From NCBI RefSeq assembly GCF_018343665.1, contig NZ_JAGYPM010000010.1:32001-96000 (forward strand): a stretch of DNA of 64,000 bases, read 5' to 3'. The first letter of the stretch is position 1, and each line of letters opens with the position of its first letter. The notes below the pieces were generated by a model that saw only the letters and a list, made by a program, of their open reading frames with translations, made no database searches and was not told the DNA's origin. This stretch comes from Cytobacillus citreus (GTDB lineage: Bacteria; Bacillota; Bacilli; Bacillales; Cytobacillaceae). Position numbers and translations under genes: made by a program. Shown piece by piece: positions 16,728-26,509 of the stretch.

Positions 16728-17732
16728 ATGAAAAAAGTTTTATCCATTGTACTATGTGGAGCTTTACTAATTCTTGCTGCCTGTGGTACTAACAGCAATC
16801 AAGCTGGAGGGGGAGGGGGCAATGAAGAAAAGAGAACAGTAAAAATTGGAATCATTCAGCTCGTTGAGCATCCATCATTAGATGGTGCGAGGGAAGGGTT
16901 TATTGCGGCATTGAAAGACGCAGGCTATGAGGTAGGGAAAAATCTGAAGTTAGATTACCAGAATGCACAAGGGGATATGAACAATAATATGTCGATCGCT
17001 CAAAATTTTGTAGCTGATAAAAATGACCTAATTCTGGCCATTGCAACGGCAAGTGCTCAAGCGGCAGTTCAATCAACGAAGGATATTCCTATTTTGTTTA
17101 CAGCGATAACGGATCCAGTGGGAGCAAATCTTGTTCAGAGCTTAGAAAATCCAGGAGGAAATGTAACGGGGACATCTGATACTCATCCAGATGCTATTAA
17201 AAACACCATCAACTCCATAAAAAAGTTTATTCCTGAAGCTAAAAAGGTTGGGATCATCTATAACTCAGGTGAACCGAATTCCGTTGTGAATGTCGAAAAG
17301 GCAAAGCAAGTAATAGAAGAAATAGGATTAGAAGCGGTTGAAACAACGATTGCTACCAGCACCGAAGTAAAACAAGCGGCTGAATCATTAGTAGGAAGAG
17401 CAGATGTTTTCTACATACCGAAGGATAATACAGTCGTCTCTGCACTTGAATCGGTCATAACAGTTGCCAATGAGAACAAGATTCCAACCTTTGTTGGAGA
17501 AGGCGATTCTGTCAAACGTGGAACATTTGCTTCTTACGGCTTCGAGTACCATGATCTCGGATACACGACCGGAAAAATGGCCGTGGAAATTCTCAAAGGC
17601 AAAAAGCCAAGTGAAATTCCAGTCGGTTTCCCTGAAAATCTAGAGCTTTTCATCAACAAGAAGGCAGCCGAGCAAGAAGGCATTACATTAACTGAAGACA
17701 TGCTAAAAGGTGCAAAAATTGTAGGAGAATAA
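16728..17732 (+). CDS. ABC transporter substrate-binding lipoprotein, TrpX type
   Basis: 334 residues from the ATG at 16728, chosen because GGGGGAA sits 6 bp upstream and a lipoprotein signal peptide with LAAC (Cys19) follows at once; an in-frame ATG further upstream gives an unlikely leader. The body matches the ABC_sub_bind family (PF04392): KIGIIQLVEHPSLD, LDYQNAQGD and ILFTAITDPVGA are characteristic. Relatives bind aromatic amino acids and work with a permease and an ATPase, usually encoded alongside. Neither is here, so it is an orphan or a second receptor for a transporter elsewhere. Confidence 0.88.
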   Translation: MKKVLSIVLCGALLILAACGTNSNQAGGGGGNEEKRTVKIGIIQLVEHPSLDGAREGFIAALKDAGYEVGKNLKLDYQNAQGDMNNNMSIAQNFVADKNDLILAIATASAQAAVQSTKDIPILFTAITDPVGANLVQSLENPGGNVTGTSDTHPDAIKNTINSIKKFIPEAKKVGIIYNSGEPNSVVNVEKAKQVIEEIGLEAVETTIATSTEVKQAAESLVGRADVFYIPKDNTVVSALESVITVANENKIPTFVGEGDSVKRGTFASYGFEYHDLGYTTGKMAVEILKGKKPSEIPVGFPENLELFINKKAAEQEGITLTEDMLKGAKIVGE

Positions 17733-17816
17733 GGTAAAAGCACACTGTCCTTGAATACGAAGGCAGAAGATTCTCGAAAGAAATTAACAGAATTATAGAG
17801 TAAGAGAACTTGCTAT

Positions 17817-17853
17817 AACCTTGATGGCCATTAGGCTTATCAAGGTTTTTTTA
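17817..17853 (+). terminator. terminator after the binding-protein gene
   Basis: Perfect AACCTTGAT / ATCAAGGTT stem with TTTTTTT. Confidence 0.88.
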
Positions 17854-18238
17854 TTCATAGAGTTCAGGATAGTATTTGAATTTCGCTGATAAACCAACTT
17901 ATTCGACTGATAAATTTGAGAGACTCCTAAAAAGATAATTTGCTGCACACCACTAAAAAGCACTTCTTATTGCTTACAATCCAAAAGAACTAAATGTTCT
18001 ATTCTATTCGACAAAATAAAAATTAACTTGTTTACCCAAAAATAATAAAAATGAACTACGGATTTTTACAATCGTCATATAAAAAGGTGTAAATTTTTCC
18101 AAAATCTTTACATAAGTAACAAAAAAATGATGAAAGTACTATGTTTAGTTGGTTCTATATTCCTAATAAATATTTTTATTTCAAGATAATAACAGGAAAA
18201 AAATAACAGACATTTTCCGACATTTTTTTTGGGAGTAT

Positions 18239-18267
18239 TTGACCAAAATGTGAACTGATGGTAATAA
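18239..18267 (+). promoter_or_regulatory. probable sigma-A promoter of the Tad locus
   Basis: TTGACC and TAATAA separated by 17 bp, about 80 bp before the first gene. The preceding 350 bp are very AT-rich, carry no gene, and include a repeated ACATTTT motif near 18210-18230 whose meaning is unknown. Confidence 0.5.
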
Positions 18268-18349
18268 ATAGTAAAGATAAATATAAATTAAAGATAAACA
18301 AAATTTTGCAAAATACAAAAATGTAAATTGCTAAGAGAGGTACCATACT

Positions 18350-19138
18350 ATGCTGGAATCAAAAAGGAGAGCATTTATTTTCTTATCAATCTCTTTATTA
18401 TTAGCATTTATTGCTGGACTATTTTTCTTGCAGAAAATCAAAGAGTTAAATAGTGAATTAGGGGGAATGACGAAAATATATGTTACAGCGACAGACATCC
18501 CGTCGCGAACATTACTACAGCCTGACCATGTGAAACAAATAGAAATTCCAAAGCGATATGTTAATAATTCACATGTAATAAATGTTGAGGATTTGATCGA
18601 CAAGGTTTTGGTTGTTCCATTAGTAGAAGATGATATTATCACGAAGTCAATGCTTAAACCCGTTTCAAATGCTACTGATGAAAATAATAGATTGGTCACA
18701 ATGCTTCAATCTGAGCGGATACGTTTTGATGAAGAACTAGAAGGACTTGATCGGGTAGACATTGTAGTGTCACATAAGTTTGATGGCAAACCAGTTACTG
18801 AAGTATTTATGAAGGATGTTTTAGTTGCCGGTGTTATTAAAAGCGAGAAAAGTTTTTCTGGAGTTGCTCTTGAAGTTCCTGCCGATGATGCGCCAAGGAT
18901 TATTCATATTCAAAATTATGCAGACTCGATTCGAGTATTAAAAGCCAATGTAGGGAAGGCCTTACAAATAAATACTGATATTGAAAATCAAGAGACAGAA
19001 AAAGAAGAAAAAACTGAACCGCCAGCTGAGCCACCACAAGAGCAAAAAAAGGAAAATGCTGAAACACCAGCTGAACCACCACAAGAACCAAAAAAGGAAA
19101 ATGCTGAAAAACCAGCAAATGAAAATAATAAAAAATAG
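18350..19138 (+). CDS. cpaB: CpaB/RcpC-like Flp pilus assembly protein (SAF domain)
   Basis: 262 residues. One N-terminal membrane helix (residues 8-26) is followed by a SAF domain starting KIYVTATDIPSRTLL and a RcpC-like second half with GVALEVPADDAPRI. The C-terminal 45 residues are a low-complexity Glu/Pro/Lys tail with two near-identical units around AEPPQE and KKENAE. CpaB homologues link the inner-membrane complex to outside structures; in a Gram-positive it would face the wall. It is the first gene of the Tad operon, with GAGAGG before the ATG; cpaE follows after 26 bp. Confidence 0.85.
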   Translation: MLESKRRAFIFLSISLLLAFIAGLFFLQKIKELNSELGGMTKIYVTATDIPSRTLLQPDHVKQIEIPKRYVNNSHVINVEDLIDKVLVVPLVEDDIITKSMLKPVSNATDENNRLVTMLQSERIRFDEELEGLDRVDIVVSHKFDGKPVTEVFMKDVLVAGVIKSEKSFSGVALEVPADDAPRIIHIQNYADSIRVLKANVGKALQINTDIENQETEKEEKTEPPAEPPQEQKKENAETPAEPPQEPKKENAEKPANENNKK

Positions 19139-19164
19139 GATGGAATTGAATTTGGAGGATGCAA

Positions 19165-20325
19165 ATGAGTGCTGATATCAAAATTTTACTCACAGGTGAT
19201 CAAGAACAATCAAAAACTCATTTAAGGGGTGTATTAAATAGCTTCGAAAAAGTTGATATGATCTCTTATCGTGATTTGAAGACAGAGCTGGATCGCCTGG
19301 CACCAGATTTAATATTTTTAATTGAATCTGATAAAGAATCTCCTGCAGATGCAATTGAATATATCCATGCCGTTAATCCAATGGCTCTAGTTGTGTTTAT
19401 AGCATTCTCCCAAAACTTTGATGTATTAAAAAGTGTGATGCGAGCAGGGATCATTGATTTCTTTGTACTGCCTGATGAAAGTGCAATGCTATATGGTCGT
19501 TTAGATAGCATTGTTCAAATGGTCGTTCAACGTAAAAAGCAATTAATGGAAACCGCCGTTTCAAGCCAGTCTTTTAAAAGAGGAAGAGGCAAAATATATT
19601 CTTTTTACAGTGGAAAAGGTGGTTCGGGAAAAACACTAATCTCAAGTGCGTTTGCTCAAACTTTGAAATTTGAATCCACTGCCCAAGTAATCTTTATCGA
19701 TTTAAATTTACACTATGGCGGTGCTGAAGCCTTTCTATCTATTGTTTCCAATCGTTCGTTTGCAGATCTTATGCCGGTAATTGATGAGCTAAATGAAAGT
19801 CATATTCGAAATGTATCCCAGGTTGAACAACTTTCAAAATTAGAGGTCTTGCTTAGTCCGCGTGATGCCGAAGTAGCGGAGCATTTACCAGAAGGATTTA
19901 TTGCAAGGCTTTTAAGAACATGTAGGAGAAGCTATGACTTTGTAGTAGTAGATTTGCCAGTGGCAATGAATATCCATTCATATGCGGCTCTTGAAGAATC
20001 CGATAAGATTTATTATGTATTAAATTTAGATACTCCTTCTATTAATACATTGAAACAAGTTGAAGGATTGTTTAGAAGATTAGGGATTGAAACCGAGGGA
20101 AGATTGGAAATTCTCATTAATCAGGTTGGGAAAGAAAATGAGATCAAGCCTAATGATGTGAAGAGTATTATTTCTTACCCTATTGCAGCAAAACTCCCTC
20201 GTGATTTTAAAGGGGTGCAGGCCCATATAAATAAAAGTGAGCCTTTTAGAAAGGAACCTAATGAAAAGAAATTAATCCCATTTGCAAAAGGAATTAGAAA
20301 ATGGGTTGTTCAAATGGTGGAATAA
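19165..20325 (+). CDS. cpaE: CpaE/TadZ-like pilus assembly ATPase
   Basis: About 386 residues. The first 125 form a receiver-like (CheY-fold) domain with a degenerate phosphorylation site; the rest is a ParA/MinD-type ATPase with the deviant Walker A motif YSGKGGSGKTLIS and DFVVVDLPVAMN as Walker B. TadZ/CpaE proteins place the pilus machine at the pole in other bacteria. The ATG at 19165 is chosen because GGAGG lies 7 bp upstream. The operon position between cpaB and cpaF is canonical. Confidence 0.9.
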   Translation: MSADIKILLTGDQEQSKTHLRGVLNSFEKVDMISYRDLKTELDRLAPDLIFLIESDKESPADAIEYIHAVNPMALVVFIAFSQNFDVLKSVMRAGIIDFFVLPDESAMLYGRLDSIVQMVVQRKKQLMETAVSSQSFKRGRGKIYSFYSGKGGSGKTLISSAFAQTLKFESTAQVIFIDLNLHYGGAEAFLSIVSNRSFADLMPVIDELNESHIRNVSQVEQLSKLEVLLSPRDAEVAEHLPEGFIARLLRTCRRSYDFVVVDLPVAMNIHSYAALEESDKIYYVLNLDTPSINTLKQVEGLFRRLGIETEGRLEILINQVGKENEIKPNDVKSIISYPIAAKLPRDFKGVQAHINKSEPFRKEPNEKKLIPFAKGIRKWVVQMVE

Positions 20326-20347
20326 CTCTTAAAAGGATTGATGACAG

Positions 20348-21670
20348 ATGTCATTATTTGAAAGAAGAACAACTAGGTTAAAAAATGAAAATAGAGTTAA
20401 TTATGAAAATCAATATATAAGTGAGTTAGTCGATCATTACAAAACGAGAATTTTACGTGAAGCGAATTTAGAACTATTAACAAGTCTTCCTCAAGGCGAA
20501 ATGAGATTAAGAATTGAACAGCTAATCAGCCAATTTATGAGTGAAGAAAAAGTGATTATTCCAAGACTTGAAAAAGAAGAGTTATTGACACGAATAATTG
20601 ATGAATCAGTTGGTTACGGGCCGTTAGAGCCTTTGTTGGATGATCCAACAATTACAGAAATATTAATTAATGGCCATAAAGAAATATATATTGAGAAGCT
20701 TGGTAAGTTACAGTTAGCTCCAGTTACCTTTAAGGACGATAATCATGTACGACATGTTATTGATCGAATTGTTGCACCCATCGGTAGACGAATTGATGAA
20801 AGTTCGCCAATGGTTGATGCTAGACTACCCGATGGAAGCCGTGTCAATGCGGTAATTCCTCCAATTAGTTTAATCGGCCCAGTAGTATCAATAAGGAAGT
20901 TCAGAAAAGAGCCTTTTCAAATGACCGATTTACTTAACTTTGATTCGTTAAACGATAAAATGTCTATATTTTTAGACGCGGTTGTACGGGCAAAGTTAAA
21001 TATTTTGATATCGGGTGGTACAGGTAGTGGTAAGACAACATTGCTAAATGTGTTAGGGAACTCTATTCCGAATGGAGAAAGAATTGTAACGATCGAAGAC
21101 TCTGCAGAGCTTCGTCTCGATAAGCAGAATGTCGTTGGATTAGAAGCGAGGCCACCAAATGTGGAAGGAACAGGTGAAATTACGATACGTCATTTAGTAA
21201 AAAACTCACTAAGGATGCGTCCTGACAGAATTATTGTAGGAGAGGTTCGTGGCGCAGAAGCATTTGATATGCTCCAAGCGATGAATACGGGTCATGAAGG
21301 ATCTATTACAACAGTCCATGCAAATACTCCCTTTGATGCGTTAAGACGTGTGGAGGGTATGGTTGTAATGGCAGGGATGGATTTACCTACTCATATTATT
21401 CGCGAGTATATTGTAGGAGCACTCGATATTATTGTACAAGGAGAAAGGCTTACCGATGGAACAAGAAAATTAACATCCATTTGCGAGATACATAGAGAAG
21501 ACAGTGGAGAAATTGTTATTAAAGAAATATTTACGTTCAAAAGAATGGGCATGAAGAAGTCTGGTGAAGTAGAGGGATATTTTACACCTACAGGAGTAAT
21601 ACCTAGGTGTTTAGAAAGAATCAATATGTTTGGAATTACTCTTCCCAACAATCTATTTGAAAGTAAATAA
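20348..21670 (+). CDS. cpaF: CpaF/TadA secretion ATPase
   Basis: 440 residues of a type II/IV secretion ATPase in the TadA clade. The N-terminal helical domain contains GYGPLEPLLDDPTITEI, a TadA signature; Walker A is SGGTGSGKTTLLN (residues 222-234), the Asp box is TIEDSAELRL, Walker B is RIIVGEVRG and the His box is TTVHANTPFDALRR. It would power pilin assembly or protein secretion from the cytoplasmic face together with TadB and TadC. All catalytic motifs are intact. Confidence 0.96.
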   Translation: MSLFERRTTRLKNENRVNYENQYISELVDHYKTRILREANLELLTSLPQGEMRLRIEQLISQFMSEEKVIIPRLEKEELLTRIIDESVGYGPLEPLLDDPTITEILINGHKEIYIEKLGKLQLAPVTFKDDNHVRHVIDRIVAPIGRRIDESSPMVDARLPDGSRVNAVIPPISLIGPVVSIRKFRKEPFQMTDLLNFDSLNDKMSIFLDAVVRAKLNILISGGTGSGKTTLLNVLGNSIPNGERIVTIEDSAELRLDKQNVVGLEARPPNVEGTGEITIRHLVKNSLRMRPDRIIVGEVRGAEAFDMLQAMNTGHEGSITTVHANTPFDALRRVEGMVVMAGMDLPTHIIREYIVGALDIIVQGERLTDGTRKLTSICEIHREDSGEIVIKEIFTFKRMGMKKSGEVEGYFTPTGVIPRCLERINMFGITLPNNLFESK

Positions 21671-21701
21671 GTAGTTCAAAATGATGCAGGGGGTGAACGA
21701 A

Positions 21702-22628
21702 TTGGAGATTGCTTCTATATTTGGAATTTCGGTTTTGTTTTTTATCTGGGGATTTTATAATCTGTTGGGCTATAGAAAAGAGAAACGAGAAATCACTAAG
21801 AAATATGAAAATATGTTCAAGAAAGAAAATGAAAGAAGCAGCTTTATCTCAAAACTAGGCGACCGATTCGATGAAACCCCATTTGCAAAGAATTTTAAGA
21901 TCAAATTATTGCATGCAAATATTTTAATACTTCCATCAGAGTTTTTTGCCATTTTACTATTTTGCTGCTTTGCCATTGTCATTATCTTAATGTGGTTATT
22001 TTCCTTGAAGTTCAGCATTAGCTTAATATTGGCAGTCATTATCAGTTTAGCATCCTATTGGCTTTTATTTTTAGTAAGAAGAAACAAATATATTGAAAAT
22101 TTAAATAATCAGCTTGCTGAAGTATGCAGATTGCTAGGAAATAGTACAAAGGCAGGTATGACAATTAATCAAGGAATTGAGGTAGTTGCTGCAGAGGTAG
22201 GATTTCCAGCAAGAGATGAGTTTAAGGAGCTTGCCCATAATTTAAGGTTAGGTGTGGACTTTGAACGGGCTTTAAAGGAAGTTGAAAAGCGAGTACCGAC
22301 AAGAGAGTTCAAATTATTTATTGCTGCACTGCTTATACAAAAGAAGTCAGGTGGAAACTTAACAAAGGTGCTTGAGGAAATGGCTAAAACGCTCGAAGAA
22401 CGAAAAATTTTAAGGCAAACCATTAAAACGGCGACGGCAGAACAACGATTTATTTCATATATATTACCCGCAATGCCGATATTCATAATTTTAATGCTGA
22501 ATTCTATGATGGATGGTTTTGTAGAATTGATTTTTACAATTCCTGGAGCCATTTTAACAACGGTGTTTTTAATAGGAATGGTCATATCATTCATACTTAT
22601 TAGAGCTGTTACTAATATAAGGGTGTAG
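21702..22628 (+). CDS. tadB: TadB-like pilus assembly platform protein
   Basis: About 308 residues with a T2SSF domain. Membrane helices lie near the N-terminus, around residues 90-130 and at the C-terminal end; the cytoplasmic domain has GNSTKAGMTINQGIEVVA and LFIAALLIQKKSGGNL, hallmark blocks of GspF/TadB. I choose the TTG at 21702 because AGGGGGTGA lies just upstream; an in-frame ATG at 21681 has no such site. It pairs with TadC, 7 bp downstream. Confidence 0.9.
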   Translation: MEIASIFGISVLFFIWGFYNLLGYRKEKREITKKYENMFKKENERSSFISKLGDRFDETPFAKNFKIKLLHANILILPSEFFAILLFCCFAIVIILMWLFSLKFSISLILAVIISLASYWLLFLVRRNKYIENLNNQLAEVCRLLGNSTKAGMTINQGIEVVAAEVGFPARDEFKELAHNLRLGVDFERALKEVEKRVPTREFKLFIAALLIQKKSGGNLTKVLEEMAKTLEERKILRQTIKTATAEQRFISYILPAMPIFIILMLNSMMDGFVELIFTIPGAILTTVFLIGMVISFILIRAVTNIRV

Positions 22629-22635
22629 AAGAGTT

Positions 22636-23574
22636 ATGGACGGAGTAATACTTACATCAATTTTATTATTTTGGTTGTTTTTGGTATTGAGTTTTGTGAA
22701 TTTTTATAGTTATTCAAAAAATAAAGATACACTTAAAGTGCATATCAATGAAGTTGCTATGACGCAGCAATTAATGAAGGTAAAGAAAAAATCAACTCTC
22801 GATCGATTCATTATCTTTCTATCACGCTATGCTGATGACTTTTCAGCGTTAGGAGAAAGAATTAATTTTTATAGTGAGTCGCCTGATGTTGAAGTGCTGC
22901 TAAAAAAGGCAGGGAATCCTTATGGATTATCAGTTGCCCGATTTCAGGGATTTAAAATTGTATGTGTCATCATCGGCTTCATCCTCGGAACTTTTCTGTA
23001 TTTTTTAGGGTTCCCCTTTGCAAATGTTTTATTTGTCACATTACCATTTATAGGTTTTTTTATTCCTATTTTTTTAGTAAGAGGGAAGGCGAAAAATCGC
23101 CAAGAGCTTCTTAGAAGAGATTTACCGGACTTCCTGGATACCGTAAGTATAAGTTTACAAGCTGGTTCTGGATTGGACGGAGCTATTAAGGAGGTTATTA
23201 GCTATTATATTGGGCCAATTCAAGAAGAGTTTTCACGGTTTATTCAAGAAATAGAATTAGGCGTACCGAGAGAAAAGGCTTATACAGAGATGCTTAATCG
23301 AAACGATAATGTGGATTTCCAAAATGTCATTAAATCGTTAATTCAAGGGTCAAGATTGGGAGTGCCAGTTGCTACAACCTTTCGAAACCAAGCGAATGAA
23401 ATGAGAAGAATAAGCTTAGAGCAAGTAAAGGAGAAAGCGGCTAAAGCATCTCCAAAGGTTACCCTTATTACATCATTTATTATTGCACCATTAATCATGT
23501 TAATGATATTAGGCTTAATCATTCTTAATATGTTTTATGGGGAAGATAGTATATTTAAACTATTTTCAAACTAG
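22636..23574 (+). CDS. tadC: TadC-like pilus assembly platform protein
   Basis: 312 residues with a T2SSF domain: LPDFLDTVSISLQAGSGLD and FQNVIKSLIQGSRLGVP are the conserved blocks, followed by VKEKAAKASPKVTLI before the last membrane helix. Four membrane helices are visible. With TadB it forms the membrane platform turned by CpaF. Confidence 0.92.
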   Translation: MDGVILTSILLFWLFLVLSFVNFYSYSKNKDTLKVHINEVAMTQQLMKVKKKSTLDRFIIFLSRYADDFSALGERINFYSESPDVEVLLKKAGNPYGLSVARFQGFKIVCVIIGFILGTFLYFLGFPFANVLFVTLPFIGFFIPIFLVRGKAKNRQELLRRDLPDFLDTVSISLQAGSGLDGAIKEVISYYIGPIQEEFSRFIQEIELGVPREKAYTEMLNRNDNVDFQNVIKSLIQGSRLGVPVATTFRNQANEMRRISLEQVKEKAAKASPKVTLITSFIIAPLIMLMILGLIILNMFYGEDSIFKLFSN

Positions 23575-23685
23575 TATGAATCATTGAAAGGGGTGATGCT
23601 TCAAGTATTAATCTCTAATACTTAATGCATTTAGGATGGCCATTTTATTTGATTGTTAAATTAATAATATTTGAGGAGGAAAAAA

Positions 23686-23928
23686 ATGAAAAAGAAACTG
23701 ATTGAAATGAGAGAAAGAATGAATAACCGATTAACAGCAATTTATGTTGGCATTAAGGGAAGAGTGGCCAATGAAAAGGGAGTTTCCACGATTGAGTGGG
23801 TTGGATTAGCAGCTGTAATTATTGCATTGATGTTCGCTCTTGCTACAGCGATGAAGAGCAGTGGTGGGGATTTAGCAGAAACAATCATTAATAAGTTAAA
23901 GGCCATGATTGAAGGTATCAATACTTGA
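23686..23928 (+). CDS. Flp-type pilin-like protein
   Basis: 80 residues. A basic leader of about 30 residues ends in NEKG, followed by VSTIEWVGLAAVIIALMFAL: Gly at -1 and Glu at +5 are the class-III prepilin processing signature. The mature part is short (about 48 residues), as in Flp pilins. GAGGAGG lies 5 bp before the ATG. This is the likely major pilin. The prepilin peptidase that would process it is not in the window. Confidence 0.85.
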   Translation: MKKKLIEMRERMNNRLTAIYVGIKGRVANEKGVSTIEWVGLAAVIIALMFALATAMKSSGGDLAETIINKLKAMIEGINT

Positions 23929-23963
23929 TTACCGAATAGTCCACTTTTGAAAGGAGGGGAAAC

Positions 23964-25370
23964 ATGCCTAAATATTATACCCCAGCAGCTATTATTTGTC
24001 TTTGCTTCATCTTTTTATTTGGTTGCCAAGAAAAGAGCGGAAATACTGAAGATATAGAAAAAAACGAGGCTACTAAGGTTGAAAATGAGGATGATTCAAC
24101 AAGTGATCTAGCTACTGAAGAAGAAAAGGTGCAACAAGAAGATCCGTTCACCCTTGATGCACCCAAAATGCCTAATGGTCTAGAAGAGGTAGTTGCTTAT
24201 CCAGTTGGATTATTTGCTTCAAAGGATACAAAAGTGAAAGATGAAGCTGTTCAAGCAGCGTTAGAAGCAATCCCTCCTCTTTCAGAAAATGCTAGTGAAG
24301 AAGAGTTATCAAATTTATTAGATTATATGTATTCCTTATTCAAAATGGATTATGATGACCCAAAAGTGATAATAGACTCATTGAGTATAGCCACAACACC
24401 AGACTCAGAGGAAATTTCGAAGGAAGAACAAACGGAAACGTTTAATGTTGAGATTATTCTTGATGCAAGTGGAAGTATGAAAAAAATGATTGGTTCCAAG
24501 TCTATGATGGAAACTGCCAAAGAGGCCATTAAGGAATTTGCTTCATCTTTACCTGAACAGGCTAATGTAGGACTGCGTGTATATGGACATAAGGGCACAG
24601 GTTCCAATGCTGATAAAGCAATGTCCTGTGCGGCAAACGAGTTAATTTATCCTATACAGCCGTACAGTGAATCTGGGCTTTCAGAGGCACTTGGGAAATT
24701 TAACCCAGCAGGCTGGACACCGCTAGCACAGTCACTGCTTGAAGCTCAACAGGACTTATCTCAATATAAAGGTGAAAATCACCGAAATATTATCTACTTA
24801 GTTAGTGATGGGGTTGAAACTTGTGACGGTGATCCGATTGCAGCAGCGAAAAGCTTAAAGGAATCAGAGATTTCTCCTGTTGTTAACATTATCGGGTTTG
24901 ATTTAGATACAAAAGACGAGCAGCAATTGAAGGCAGTAGCTGAGGTAGCTGGCGGAACCTATGTAAATGTCCGTAATCAAGAGCAATTAAAGAGCCAATT
25001 CAATCAGGCCTCAGCAGACGCATATAAATGGATGACTTGGTATCAAAAAGAACAGTCAGGAATTTTTAAAAATGCAGATAAACAGAAGACGTCTATTTAC
25101 AAACTTTCAAACTCTTGGAAAAATAATATTTCTAAAGAAAAATATTTAATTTCTTTTTCTCTTCAAAGTCTCTATACAAAGAAGAAGATTACAAAAGAGC
25201 AGGAATTAACAACGTATAAAATGGCAGAGGAATTCTATGATCTTCATTACGGTTTAGTTGAAGAAATGAAGAATACACTCATTGATGCAAGAGATGAGAA
25301 TTTATCCTCATCTTTAGCTGAGATTAAAGAAATTTATAACAAGAACGTCTCTCAAGGAAAAATAGAGTAG
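23964..25370 (+). CDS. VWA-domain lipoprotein within the Tad operon (paralogue 1)
   Basis: 468 residues. The signal peptide ends in lipobox LFGC (Cys21), followed by an acidic linker, a conserved pre-domain (VVAYPVGLFAS) and a von Willebrand factor A domain. The MIDAS metal site is complete: DASGSM, GWTPLAQ and VSDGVETC. Two cysteines, in AMSCAA and VETC, recur in all five paralogues of this window. The C-terminal 120 residues are charged helices. The place between the pilin and tadE genes argues for a role in the pilus or its anchoring; many TadG proteins carry a VWA domain that is missing from the TadG-like protein here. The VWA part resembles B. subtilis YwmC/YwmD. Confidence 0.88.
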   Translation: MPKYYTPAAIICLCFIFLFGCQEKSGNTEDIEKNEATKVENEDDSTSDLATEEEKVQQEDPFTLDAPKMPNGLEEVVAYPVGLFASKDTKVKDEAVQAALEAIPPLSENASEEELSNLLDYMYSLFKMDYDDPKVIIDSLSIATTPDSEEISKEEQTETFNVEIILDASGSMKKMIGSKSMMETAKEAIKEFASSLPEQANVGLRVYGHKGTGSNADKAMSCAANELIYPIQPYSESGLSEALGKFNPAGWTPLAQSLLEAQQDLSQYKGENHRNIIYLVSDGVETCDGDPIAAAKSLKESEISPVVNIIGFDLDTKDEQQLKAVAEVAGGTYVNVRNQEQLKSQFNQASADAYKWMTWYQKEQSGIFKNADKQKTSIYKLSNSWKNNISKEKYLISFSLQSLYTKKKITKEQELTTYKMAEEFYDLHYGLVEEMKNTLIDARDENLSSSLAEIKEIYNKNVSQGKIE

Positions 25371-25387
25371 GGGGACTAGATAAGTAG

Positions 25388-25777
25388 ATGAAGAAATTAC
25401 TTAAAAATGAACGAGGGTCAGCCATCATTGAATTCGTTTCAATGGTGCCCCTTGTCTTACTTTTAATGATGATTCTTTGGCAATTTCTTGTTGCAGGCTA
25501 TGCAGTAATCATTACTCAATCTGCTGCAAATGAAGCGGCCAAGGTTTATTCGGTTACAAAAGACAGTTCAGAAGCAAATAATGCTGCAAAAAAGATTATT
25601 AATTCAGCAAAAGCTACATTGAAGCTGAATGGGGCTGTTGCTATTGATTCATCAGGTAGAAATTTCGAAGCAACAGTAAAGGTAGATATGACTTTAAAGT
25701 TTTTGCCTAAAAAGTTTTTGGGCACCGTTCCTCCATTAACCTTTGAAAAATCAATTAGCGGCAGGACGGTGGAGTAA
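25388..25777 (+). CDS. tadE: TadE-like minor pilin
   Basis: 129 residues. NERG then SAIIEFVSMVPLVLLLMMI at the N-terminus: the Gly/Ser cleavage point with Glu at +5 and the TadE-family EF motif. A small extracytoplasmic beta-rich domain follows. It would be a minor pseudopilin of the Tad machine. It ends just before the GTG of the next gene, so the two are coupled. Confidence 0.88.
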   Translation: MKKLLKNERGSAIIEFVSMVPLVLLLMMILWQFLVAGYAVIITQSAANEAAKVYSVTKDSSEANNAAKKIINSAKATLKLNGAVAIDSSGRNFEATVKVDMTLKFLPKKFLGTVPPLTFEKSISGRTVE

Positions 25778-26461
25778 GTGAAGAATGTAATAGAAAATGA
25801 AAAGGGCAATACCATGATATTTATGCTCGGTTCTCTCAGCATGCTAGTATTAATGTTTGTCATTATTGGAAGCTTTGCAAATGTATTTATTATAAAGGAA
25901 AAAGCGTCAAATAATGCTGAACAGGCAAGCATGGCAGCATCGGGAGAAGTGTTAGATGGCTTAAAAAATGCTATCGAATTATATGATGCCTATCAGCTAC
26001 AACATTATACAGCGATGAAAAGATATGATTTGTATCTTGAAGACTCTATTAAAATTCAATTACGTAACGAAATATCTCAAATTAGCGGCTCTAATTCTGA
26101 TTTATCACAAATAGAAATAACTCATAAGGCGGTAAATAAAGTTATCGAATCAAAGTTGCCTGGAATTTTTGGAGCTTTAGAAGGATTTGTAAATACTGAA
26201 CTTATAAGTGCAACTGGTCGAGTCCATCAAGTTGTAAGAGACAATATCGAATCCAACAATGGTGAACTTTCCGGAACAAAAATTAAGCTATTTAATAAGA
26301 ATAATAGAGTAGAAGTAATTACAGCAACTAAATATAAAGCTGTCAAGTATGATGAATTGTTTCCGGAGGATAAAAGAAAGATAAAGCAAAAAGGCGAAGG
26401 GCTAAAATTTGAATTTCTAAATCGTTTTGGCAATTACAATTGGGAATATACCTTCCCGTAA
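25778..26461 (+). CDS. TadG-like pilus protein without VWA domain
   Basis: 227 residues, GTG start immediately after the tadE stop. NEKG followed by NTMIFMLGSLSMLVLMFVII is prepilin-like, but the +5 residue is Phe instead of Glu, so processing may differ. The rest is a helical extracytoplasmic region. TadG proteins elsewhere have the same N-terminus plus a VWA domain; that domain is absent here and may be supplied by the separate VWA lipoproteins. Confidence 0.7.
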   Translation: MKNVIENEKGNTMIFMLGSLSMLVLMFVIIGSFANVFIIKEKASNNAEQASMAASGEVLDGLKNAIELYDAYQLQHYTAMKRYDLYLEDSIKIQLRNEISQISGSNSDLSQIEITHKAVNKVIESKLPGIFGALEGFVNTELISATGRVHQVVRDNIESNNGELSGTKIKLFNKNNRVEVITATKYKAVKYDELFPEDKRKIKQKGEGLKFEFLNRFGNYNWEYTFP

Positions 26462-26509
26462 AAAGCATGAATTCTTTCATAATTTATATTGGCGGAAAGG
26501 AGTGAAAAA

